From assembly GCA_016291995.1 (NCBI GenBank), contig JAEEZV010000022.1:1-34986 (forward strand): DNA of 34,986 nt, in the 5' to 3' direction. The stretch is from Caryophanales bacterium. GTDB lineage: Bacteria > Bacillota_I > Bacilli_A > RF39 > UBA660. Each line of letters opens with the position of its first letter. Positions within the stretch are counted from its first letter, which is position 1. Positions 9,604-17,594 of the stretch are shown here, piece after piece. Both the position numbers and the translations under genes were made by a program. Below the pieces are notes generated by a model. The model had not been told where the DNA came from and made no database searches. It saw only the letters and a program-made list of their open reading frames with translations.

Positions 9604-10455
9604 TTAATTGTTTATCTCTTTATTATCTTCAAGATATTTATAATTTAAATTGTTTTTATTAGTTACTATCTCTTCTTTTAAAAGTTTTTCAATATCATTA
9701 CGGGTATTACTGGCTACTTTACCACCCAACTTAGCTACTTTTAAGTTTTCCCCAATGCCTTCAGGTTTTTGCTTTTTTACTAGATATCTTGCCGTAGTTT
9801 CACCAATATCTGTTAAAAGCACTTCTAAATCAGTCATATTATCTCTTAGGTTTTCTTTTCTAATGTTTTTATATTTCTTATATTCACTTGCAGTCATCCC
9901 TGACCATTCTTTATATATTTCATTAGTTAAAATAGCATATTCAATATTATCTTTTACCCCGGTCTCTTTCCATGTATTAGTTAATTTTTTCCTATCCAAA
10001 ATAGCTTTAAACCTTAAGGCTATCCAATCTAAGCTATAGCCATGTTTTAAGTAATAGTCTATCATTTTATCAATTCCTTTTGATGGATCAAATATATTAT
10101 CAATCTCTTCGCGTCCTAACTTGGCTAACCATAATTTAAATGGCTCTGCTTTGGGACTTGGAACTGATTCAATTAACCTTAATATACCTTCTGTATCTAA
10201 TGTATCTGTATCCCTATATTTTCCATCTTTAGCTTTAAATTTGAAAGTGTCACAATTTGTGACGGTTTGATTGCCTTCTTTAATCATTCTTGATTTTAAA
10301 GTTCTCCAATAATGAGCAGGATCAGAACTATCAGTTAAAACACCAATTACATCAACTACACTTAAATAATAATCTTCTTTATCACTATTCCAAACACTTC
10401 TTATCTCTTTGCCCTCAAACAAATTTGTAATTATCTCTAATTTCTTTCCCTTCAT
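9604..10455 (-). CDS. BRO/phage antirepressor-like protein
   Basis: Bro-N-like N-terminus: FEGKEIRSVWNSDKEDYYLSVVDVIGVLTDSSDPAHYWRTLKSRM...; the track start at 10515 is probably too early, since ATG at 10453-10455 is preceded by GGAGGG. Confidence 0.75.
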   Translation of the reverse strand: MKGKKLEIITNLFEGKEIRSVWNSDKEDYYLSVVDVIGVLTDSSDPAHYWRTLKSRMIKEGNQTVTNCDTFKFKAKDGKYRDTDTLDTEGILRLIESVPSPKAEPFKLWLAKLGREEIDNIFDPSKGIDKMIDYYLKHGYSLDWIALRFKAILDRKKLTNTWKETGVKDNIEYAILTNEIYKEWSGMTASEYKKYKNIRKENLRDNMTDLEVLLTDIGETTARYLVKKQKPEGIGENLKVAKLGGKVASNTRNDIEKLLKEEIVTNKNNLNYKYLEDNKEINN

Positions 10456-10517
10456 AAGTATATCCCTCCAATAGATATATACAAAGTTTTTAAGCGTTTT
10501 ACTTTTTTTAAGCACAA

Positions 10518-10548
10518 AAAAAGAAGATTTTTTAAAATCTTCTTTTAT
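10518..10548 (-). terminator. Intrinsic terminator of surface-protein gene
   Basis: AAAAGAAGATTTTTTAAAATCTTCTTTT inverted repeat immediately after stop at 10552. Confidence 0.75.
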
Positions 10549-10551
10549 TTA

Positions 10552-11808
10552 TTAATAATTTACATTAGAGCCCTTAGTAAAATTGCCGGATCCTTTATTA
10601 GTTAAAAAAGTACCATTAACTATTTCATATAAACCGATAGCCTGAGACTCCTTATCATAACAAGGAACATAACTACGTATAAGATTATTATTACTGTATA
10701 GACTTAAACTATATATTCTACCAGTATAATAATAATTAGGCCCACCAGTACCATTATAGGCAAATAACATTAAATATCTTGATGATCCTCCCGGATAAAC
10801 ATAAGATGATGTATAATTAGTACCATTTATATTTAGCGTCGTTCCAGACGAAGTAGTCGTTGCTATATAGTGAACTTTTTGATTGTAAAGTGCCGTAGAG
10901 TTTTTAACTGCTCCTGCATTGGTCCAAACGCCAGGTTTACCAGTTGAATCAAAATAATATTGAATACTTTTAGTATCGCCAACTCCAGCAAATGTAGGTT
11001 GTGAACCAGCACCAGATGGAGTATATACATCTGCTTCTACTTTAAAGTTTGATGACGGTATAACATCAGTTATAATATATTGTGCACCACTTGATTGAAT
11101 ATACTCTACTTGCTGATATTCAGAAGGTAAATTGCCAGCTGTTTGTTTTGCATATGCATTGATATTACCACTAAATGGTACATTATTATATGTGTTATCG
11201 GAATTATATCCATCTAACCAAAGATATATATAAAATACTCTTTCTGTCTTTGTAACACTAAAACCAGTATGAACTGGTGTATTAGCTCCAATCATACTAC
11301 TTGTAACATAGCCAACACTAACAGGATCTCCTGTCGTATCATCTTCATATATTGCATATTTTAAAGCTGTCCCATTTGTTACCCATGAACCACTATGACT
11401 AGTACAATCGCTACTAGTCTTATAATCATTTAATGTTTCTAATGTAGTAGGATTCTCACAATGAGCAGCAACAGTTGTACCAAAAACGGCACCGGTTCCA
11501 CTATTGATTTGCATCTTTAGTGTACCTTCTCCACTAATTGTACAATTATTATTAATCTTCATTGATACTTTTCCACCAAGTGTCCCAGGTCTTAAAGGAC
11601 CAGATGATGGAAATAATGTTCCTGTGATATCTTGTGTATTATCATCATTATTAATATTATAATCGATTAAAAAACAATCCGTAACTCCACTATAATTACC
11701 ATCGGATACAACTACTTGTGAATTAAACCACGCAAATGTTCCTCCAGCAACAGCTACACCGATAAAAATTACTAACATTGATAAAAGAAGTGCCTTTTTC
11801 TTATCCAT
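10552..11808 (-). CDS. Surface protein: SipW/TasA-type signal plus C-terminal LamG-like domain
   Basis: MDKKKALLLSMLVIFIGVAVAGGTFAWFNSQ; C-terminus LPSEYQQVEYIQSSGAQYIITDV...GRIYSLSLYSNNNLIRSYVPCYDKESQAIGLYEIVNGTFLTNKGSGNFTKG. ATG at 11806-11808 has SD AGAGGTAGTGA, so the track start at 11883 is likely too early. Confidence 0.82.
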   Translation of the reverse strand: MDKKKALLLSMLVIFIGVAVAGGTFAWFNSQVVVSDGNYSGVTDCFLIDYNINNDDNTQDITGTLFPSSGPLRPGTLGGKVSMKINNNCTISGEGTLKMQINSGTGAVFGTTVAAHCENPTTLETLNDYKTSSDCTSHSGSWVTNGTALKYAIYEDDTTGDPVSVGYVTSSMIGANTPVHTGFSVTKTERVFYIYLWLDGYNSDNTYNNVPFSGNINAYAKQTAGNLPSEYQQVEYIQSSGAQYIITDVIPSSNFKVEADVYTPSGAGSQPTFAGVGDTKSIQYYFDSTGKPGVWTNAGAVKNSTALYNQKVHYIATTTSSGTTLNINGTNYTSSYVYPGGSSRYLMLFAYNGTGGPNYYYTGRIYSLSLYSNNNLIRSYVPCYDKESQAIGLYEIVNGTFLTNKGSGNFTKGSNVNY

Positions 11809-11832
11809 GTAATCACTACCTCTACTATATAA

Positions 11833-11861
11833 AGAATACCATATATAGGGTATATTTTCAA
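11833..11861 (-). promoter_or_regulatory. Promoter of 10552..11808
   Basis: Minus strand TTGAAA-N17-TATTCT with extended -10 (TATGGTATTCT). Confidence 0.65.
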
Positions 11862-11899
11862 TAAGTTTTATTTTTTTTGACATTTTTTTAAAATTTATC

Positions 11900-11928
11900 T
11901 TGACAAATTAGATAAGTTCGGTTAGTAT
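11900..11928 (+). promoter_or_regulatory. Sigma-A type promoter of the structured RNA / PBP operon
   Basis: TTGACA (11900-11905) - 17 bp - TAGTAT (11923-11928). Confidence 0.8.
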
Positions 11929-11934
11929 ATTAAC

Positions 11935-12037
11935 TACCAATTCAAATTTCTTAGGCGAATTGGTGCTAGTATCACACTAGCCAACCCCTTTTTATTCTTT
12001 TTGGGAGGCTGTTCCTTAGGGGGTCAGCCTCTTTTTT
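11935..12037 (+). ncRNA. Candidate structured RNA (5' leader/attenuator or small RNA) upstream of PBP gene
   Basis: Hairpin CCAATTC/GAATTGG (11937-11963), hairpin GCTAGT/ACTAGC (11965-11981), terminator hairpin GAGGCTG/CAGCCTC (12005-12031) followed by TTTTTT. Confidence 0.6.
12005..12037 (+). terminator. Intrinsic terminator between promoter and PBP start codon
   Basis: GAGGCTG...CAGCCTC + TTTTTT. Confidence 0.85.
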
Positions 12038-12081
12038 GTGCTATTTTCTTAATTTATGCATAAAATTTCTTGAGGTGAACC

Positions 12082-13989
12082 ATGTTTACTAAGGGAATAA
12101 ATAAAAGAATTAAAATCATTTTACTAGTAATTATCTTTTTATTTTTAATAATTATTATAAGAGTATTTTATATTCAAGTTTTTGATTATAAAAAATTAAA
12201 TAACTTAGCTAGTAATCTTTGGAATAGAAATCTTATTATTGGTGCTAATAGAGGTCGAATACTAACTAGTGATAATATTGTCGTTGCAGATAATACAACA
12301 ACCGTTTCCTTAGTTGTAGTTCCAAATCAAATAAAAAATAAAGATGATGTTATAAGAGACTTAGCTAAAATTTTAGATGTTAATGAAAACAAAATAAGCG
12401 AACATGTAAATAAAAAATCATCCGTTGAAATAATTCATCCAGAAGGAAGAAAATTATCTTTTGCTATCGCTGACAAAATTAATAATTTAAACTATGATGG
12501 AGTATATCTTTTAAAAGAAGGTAAAAGATCATATCCTTATGATACACTTTTATCCCATAGTATTGGCTATGTTGGAATAGATAATCAAGGATTATCTGGA
12601 TTAGAACTAAAATATGATAAATATCTTACAGGTACCAATGGTGCAATTAAATACTATTCTGATGCCAAAGGAAATAAACTAAATAAAAGTAGTATATATG
12701 TTGAACCAACTGATGGCCTAGATTTATATTTAACAATCAACTATAACATTCAAAGTGCTGTCGAAAGAGAATTAAATAATGCTATATCTAAATATAATGC
12801 CGATGGTGCTTGGGCTATCGTTATGAATCCCCAAAATGGAGAAATATTAGCCATCTCTTCAAAGCCCGACTTTTCACCAAGCAATTATAAAAACTATGAT
12901 ATTGAAACAATAAATAGAAATCTTGCCATTTGGTCGACCTATGAACCGGGATCGACATTTAAAATAATTACTCTAGCCGCCTCTATTGAAGAAAAAACTG
13001 TTGACTTACTGAAAGATACTTTTTATGACGGAGGTAGTGTCAATGTTGAAGGAGCTAGAATAAGATGTTGGAAAGCAGGAGGACATGGTAGCCAAACATA
13101 CCTAGAAGTAGTTCAAAATAGCTGTAATCCCGGTTTTGTATCCTTAGGAAATAAACTAGGAAAAGAAAGACTATTTAAATATATTAAAGAATTTGGCTTT
13201 GGTAGTAAAACAGGAATCGATTTAAATGGCGAAAGTAATGGAATACTTTTTAATTTAGATAATGTTGGCCCTGTCGAATTAGCTACCACTTCTTTTGGTC
13301 AAGGAATAAGTGTTACTGCGATCCAGCAAATTACCGCTGTTTCTGCTGCAATCAATGGAGGCTTTTTATATAAACCATATATTGTAAAAAGAATTGTCGA
13401 ACCAAACACGGGTGAAATAATCTTGGAAAATAGTCCTAAATTAATGAGAAATGTCATAAGTAAAGAAACCAGTCAGACCGTAAGAATGGCTCTAGAAACA
13501 GTCGTAGCTTATGGAACTGGAAGAAATGCTTACATTGAAGGATACCGAATTGGTGGTAAGACTGGTACTGCTCAAAAAGTAAAAAATGGTGTTTATATGA
13601 CTGGTAACTATATTTTATCATTTGTAGGATTCTTACCTGCTGATAATCCTAAAGCCGTTATCTACGTTGCTATTGATAACCCAAAAGGAGTTGTCCAATA
13701 TGGGGGAACAGTTTCTGCACCAATAGCAAAAAATATCATGATAGATGTTATCGAAGAATTAAATATCAAAGGATCTGATTATACTCTAGAAAAAACATAT
13801 AATTGGTATGATACAAAATATGCCAAAATACCCAATATTATTGGTAGTAATATAGATGATGTCAAAAAAAATCTTAAAGACTTTACTATTGAATATGCTG
13901 GAAATGGTAAAATAATTAAAGAAATATCTCCTAGTGGTGGTACTTATATCCCTATTGGTAGTACCATAAAGATACTTTTAGGAAACTGA
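12082..13989 (+). CDS. Penicillin-binding protein transpeptidase (FtsI/PBP2B/SpoVD type) with C-terminal PASTA domain
   Basis: YEPGSTFKIITLA (SxxK), NSCNPGFVSLG (SxN), GGKTGTAQK (KTG), PASTA-like KIPNIIGSNIDDVKKNLKDF...PIGSTIKILLG; SD GAGGTGAACC. Confidence 0.93.
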   Translation: MFTKGINKRIKIILLVIIFLFLIIIIRVFYIQVFDYKKLNNLASNLWNRNLIIGANRGRILTSDNIVVADNTTTVSLVVVPNQIKNKDDVIRDLAKILDVNENKISEHVNKKSSVEIIHPEGRKLSFAIADKINNLNYDGVYLLKEGKRSYPYDTLLSHSIGYVGIDNQGLSGLELKYDKYLTGTNGAIKYYSDAKGNKLNKSSIYVEPTDGLDLYLTINYNIQSAVERELNNAISKYNADGAWAIVMNPQNGEILAISSKPDFSPSNYKNYDIETINRNLAIWSTYEPGSTFKIITLAASIEEKTVDLLKDTFYDGGSVNVEGARIRCWKAGGHGSQTYLEVVQNSCNPGFVSLGNKLGKERLFKYIKEFGFGSKTGIDLNGESNGILFNLDNVGPVELATTSFGQGISVTAIQQITAVSAAINGGFLYKPYIVKRIVEPNTGEIILENSPKLMRNVISKETSQTVRMALETVVAYGTGRNAYIEGYRIGGKTGTAQKVKNGVYMTGNYILSFVGFLPADNPKAVIYVAIDNPKGVVQYGGTVSAPIAKNIMIDVIEELNIKGSDYTLEKTYNWYDTKYAKIPNIIGSNIDDVKKNLKDFTIEYAGNGKIIKEISPSGGTYIPIGSTIKILLGN

Positions 13990-14037
13990 CAACAACATGT
14001 CAACCACTAATTTAAATATATATTATTGATACTTTTA

Positions 14038-14046
14038 TGGTATAAT
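14038..14046 (+). promoter_or_regulatory. Extended -10 promoter upstream of mraY
   Basis: TGGTATAAT just upstream of mraY; no clear -35. Confidence 0.5.
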
Positions 14047-14066
14047 GTTGGTGAAGGAAGTGAAAT

Positions 14067-15059
14067 ATGCTAACTTTAACAAAATCGTTATTTGCTCTTA
14101 TGATTGGCTTCATTATTACTACCGCTTTTGGTCTAGTGGCTATTCCACTTTTAAGAAAGATCAAAGCGGGACAAAGAATAAATGTATATGTTGAAACTCA
14201 TCAAAGAAAATCTGGTACACCTACTATGGGTGGACTAATATTCATAATCCCAACTATTTTGGCGACGATAATGTTAATAATTACAAATAAAATTGAATTT
14301 TCAGTTAACTTATTAATTGTTTTATTTGTATTTATCTCTTATAGTATTATTGGTTTCTTAGATGATTATCTAAGTATTAGAAAAAATCAAAATGAAGGAC
14401 TTACACAAATAGAAAAATTATTACTACAATTTGTCGTAGCCTTAATATTCTATGTACTATATTGTAAATATACAACTGCTAATTCCATATTAGAAATTAC
14501 CGCTCTAGGTATTAAATGGAATTTAGGTTGGGGATATGGTTTATTTATTTTATTCTTATTGGTTGGTACAAGTAATGCTGTTAATCTAACAGATGGCTTA
14601 GATGGTTTAGCTGGTGGTTTATCCGCTATTGCCTTTGTTGCCTTTGGTCTAATATCTTGGGGAAGTTACTGGATACAAGGTTACCAAGATATGGGTATCT
14701 TCTGTTTCATTGTCGTAGGTAGTTTGATGGGATTCTTAGTATATAATACAAATCCTGCTAAAGTATTTATGGGAGATACTGGTTCCCTTACATTAGGAGC
14801 TACATTAGCTACAATTGCTATTCTTACTAACCATGAATTATCTCTTGCCGTTATCGGTGGTGTATTCGTAATAGAAACACTAAGTGTTATGATTCAAATA
14901 ACATCCGTTGTCCTATTTAAAAAGAAAGTATTCTTAATGACACCAATTCACCATCACTTTGAAAGACTTGGATGGCGTGAAGGAGATATCGTTAAAGTAT
15001 TTTGGATAGCAGGATTTATCTTATGTCTACTAGCCTTAATATATGGCGTATGGTTATAA
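14067..15059 (+). CDS. mraY: Phospho-N-acetylmuramoyl-pentapeptide-transferase
   Basis: HQRKSGTPTMGGLIF, NLTDGLDGLAGG, VFMGDTGSLTLG, TPIHHHFERLGW. Confidence 0.97.
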   Translation: MLTLTKSLFALMIGFIITTAFGLVAIPLLRKIKAGQRINVYVETHQRKSGTPTMGGLIFIIPTILATIMLIITNKIEFSVNLLIVLFVFISYSIIGFLDDYLSIRKNQNEGLTQIEKLLLQFVVALIFYVLYCKYTTANSILEITALGIKWNLGWGYGLFILFLLVGTSNAVNLTDGLDGLAGGLSAIAFVAFGLISWGSYWIQGYQDMGIFCFIVVGSLMGFLVYNTNPAKVFMGDTGSLTLGATLATIAILTNHELSLAVIGGVFVIETLSVMIQITSVVLFKKKVFLMTPIHHHFERLGWREGDIVKVFWIAGFILCLLALIYGVWL

Positions 15060-15081
15060 AAGCACAGAAATGTGCTTTTTT
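15058..15081 (+). terminator. Intrinsic terminator after mraY
   Basis: AAAGCACAGAAATGTGCTTTTTTT. Confidence 0.85.
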
Positions 15082-15115
15082 TATGTATTAAACATATAAT
15101 TTAATGTGATTAAAT

Positions 15116-16198
15116 ATGAAAAAAATAGATAAAGTATTACTCTATTCCGTAATTATATTATCTTTATTTGGTCTATTAATGATTTATTCATCTTCATCTA
15201 TATGGGCAGAATATAAGTTTAATGATCCATATAAATATTTAAAAAGCCAAGGTATATTTCTTTTTTTAGGATATATCATCATGTTTTTTATCTCCAAAAT
15301 AGATTTTAAAATATATAAAAAATATAGTAATATCATCCTTATGATATGTCTTGGATTGCTTATCCTTGTTTTAATTCCTGGTATTGGTACAATTAGAAAT
15401 GGAAGTAGAAGTTGGTTTGGTATAGGGCCATTAGGTATTCAACCCAGTGAAGCCGCCAAAATAGGATTAATTATCTTTACTTCAAAATATTTAAGTAATA
15501 ATAAAATTAAAGATATTAAGCATTCTATATTGCCAATATTGATAATTCTTTTTCTAACATTTGCTCTTATCATGTTACAACCAGATTTAGGTACCGGTGT
15601 AATTATTGTCATGTCCGTTATCTCCCTCTTATTTATCTCGGGTGTAAATATGAGTTTCTTTATTAAAATGGGTATATTGGGACTAATCGGTATCATCGTT
15701 TTAATTATTATTGCTCCGTATCGTATTGCAAGAATTACTTCCTTTATAAATCCTTGGTCAGATCCATTAGGCAGTGGTTTTCAAATAATCCAAAGTTTGT
15801 ATGCCATAGGACCTGGTGGACTACTTGGTATGGGTATTGGCAATTCTATTCAAAAACACTTCTATTTACCAGAACCACAAACAGATTTTATCTTTTCCAT
15901 TATCAGTGAAGAATTAGGATTCGCTGGAATACTAATCGTATCCCTTCTCTTTATAACTATTATCTACCGAGGAATTAAAATATCTTTATCTATTGAAGAT
16001 AAATTTGCTAAATATTTATCCTTTGGCATAACCTTTAGTATTACCTTTCAATCTATCCTCAATTTAATGGTCGTAATAGGACTAATTCCTGTTACTGGTG
16101 TCACACTACCATTTCTATCTTATGGTGGCTCTAGCTTAATAATTTCCCTGTTAGAAATAGGAATTCTATTAAACATCTCTAAAAAAGAAGATCTATAA
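15116..16198 (+). CDS. ftsW: FtsW/RodA/SpoVE family SEDS glycosyltransferase
   Basis: SWFGIGPLGIQPSEAAKIG, LPEPQTDFIFSIISEELGF, GLIPVTGVTLPFLSYGGSSL. Confidence 0.93.
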   Translation: MKKIDKVLLYSVIILSLFGLLMIYSSSSIWAEYKFNDPYKYLKSQGIFLFLGYIIMFFISKIDFKIYKKYSNIILMICLGLLILVLIPGIGTIRNGSRSWFGIGPLGIQPSEAAKIGLIIFTSKYLSNNKIKDIKHSILPILIILFLTFALIMLQPDLGTGVIIVMSVISLLFISGVNMSFFIKMGILGLIGIIVLIIIAPYRIARITSFINPWSDPLGSGFQIIQSLYAIGPGGLLGMGIGNSIQKHFYLPEPQTDFIFSIISEELGFAGILIVSLLFITIIYRGIKISLSIEDKFAKYLSFGITFSITFQSILNLMVVIGLIPVTGVTLPFLSYGGSSLIISLLEIGILLNISKKEDL

Positions 16199-16209
16199 CA
16201 GATCTTCTT
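16185..16209. terminator. Bidirectional hairpin overlapping both stop codons of convergent genes
   Basis: AAGAAGATCT / AGATCTTCTT with loop ATAAC; contains TAA of ftsW (16196-16198) and TAG of the minus-strand gene (16193-16195). Confidence 0.75.
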
Positions 16210-17584
16210 CTTCATTTTCTTCTTCCACTACTTTCTTTTTTCTACTTCTTGGTTTAGTTGCTTTTGCTTCTTTAACTTCTTTTAATTCTCTACCCAATTT
16301 TCTTTTAGATGCTGCTAAAGCAATTATTAGAATTAATAAAGCAAAAATTATACCAAGAGCTATTAACAAATATTTATAGTATGTATTCATATTATTTTTA
16401 TATAAATCTAACACTTCTAGATTATATCTTTGTACTGTCTTTTCCTTAGCATCATATTGATATAAACTAGTCTTACCAGTCTCAACATTTTTGGCATAGA
16501 ATAAGTAAAATTGATTACCCGTAATTTCTTCATTATCAAGAGCATATGTATTCTTTAAAATATCTAACTTTACTTCTTGATAACTAGGGATACTCTCTTC
16601 TCCATAGATGAAATTTGTCTTTTTATAACCTTTAGGCATTTCATCATCCAAAAGTTGTAATGTTACATTACCAAAAGTATACTCTTTATATAATGTATAT
16701 TTATTATCTTTATAAATATAATAATCTACACTACCCTCATCATCTTTTAGACCAACTAAAGTATAATCTAGTTTTTCATTGTAGTATCCATCTACTTTTT
16801 CTTCGCCAATTTCTACTTCTTTTTCTTCATAATATTCACTTATTTCAGGTAACTCATCTTTCTTTCTAACAACCGTATATGATTCATTATCTACCTGAAC
16901 TTCAATTGGTTTTAATTCCTCAACCGTTGCTTTAATCACATATGTTCTTTTACTACCATTAGCAGCTGTTACAACAACATTTAATGTATTAGTACCTGTA
17001 ACCAAAGCTACTTCACCAGTTCCTGTTACTCTAGCATCAGAATCAGCTAATTGAGCATTAATTTTAACTTTATTTGTTTCAGCAGGAAGAGTTAAAGTAT
17101 ATTCTAAAACTTCTTTATCAAAACTCTCATTTAATTTGTAACCTTCAACTGTCAAACTACTTAAATAATTATTTGAAGATTTTGGTTTAACAGGTGTTGT
17201 TGTCGTATTTCCACCAGTTGATTTAGCTCTAACTGTTACGGTAACTGTCTTACTTCCTTTTATAGCATTTTCATTATAATCGCTTACATCTGTAGCTGTT
17301 ACCGTAATTTTAGCAGTTCCTGCCTTATTTGCTTTTAATGATATACTTTCAGTCTTACTGTCTACCCAAACAGAACCACTTGCTATACTTAAAACTGAAC
17401 TATCAGATGTTGTAACAGTAAATTGTCCAGCAGCCTCGCTTGCTGTAATATTTAAAGAAATACTATTACCTACCGTTACAGTACTACTAGTAACAGAAAT
17501 ACTAAATCCAGCTGCAAAAACATTTGCTATAAATAACATAAAACTAAAAATTGTTACTGTAAATAACTTAATAATCTTTTTCAT
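16193..17584 (-). CDS. Membrane-anchored surface protein: BIG2-like + cadherin-like beta-sandwich domains, C-terminal TM
   Basis: Signal peptide; SVTSSTVTVGNSISLNITAS...GTAKITVTA; cadherin-like SSLTVEGYKLNESFDKEVLEYTLTLPAETNKVKINAQL...GSKRTYVIKATVE; TM YLLIALGIIFALLILIIALAASKRK then charged tail. Confidence 0.82.
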   Translation of the reverse strand: MKKIIKLFTVTIFSFMLFIANVFAAGFSISVTSSTVTVGNSISLNITASEAAGQFTVTTSDSSVLSIASGSVWVDSKTESISLKANKAGTAKITVTATDVSDYNENAIKGSKTVTVTVRAKSTGGNTTTTPVKPKSSNNYLSSLTVEGYKLNESFDKEVLEYTLTLPAETNKVKINAQLADSDARVTGTGEVALVTGTNTLNVVVTAANGSKRTYVIKATVEELKPIEVQVDNESYTVVRKKDELPEISEYYEEKEVEIGEEKVDGYYNEKLDYTLVGLKDDEGSVDYYIYKDNKYTLYKEYTFGNVTLQLLDDEMPKGYKKTNFIYGEESIPSYQEVKLDILKNTYALDNEEITGNQFYLFYAKNVETGKTSLYQYDAKEKTVQRYNLEVLDLYKNNMNTYYKYLLIALGIIFALLILIIALAASKRKLGRELKEVKEAKATKPRSRKKKVVEEENEEEDLL

Positions 17585-17594
17585 GTCCTTCTCC

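Noticed and set aside
9650-10039. 129-aa plus-strand ORF
   Set aside because: Antisense to the BRO-like gene; no SD and low-complexity composition.
11935-12037. tRNA or known riboswitch in PBP leader
   Set aside because: No cloverleaf or T-loop signature and no recognisable conserved motif of T-box, SAM, PreQ1 or c-di-GMP classes; kept only as an unclassified structured RNA.
15439-15696. 85-aa minus ORF inside ftsW
   Set aside because: Antisense shadow of a conserved SEDS gene.
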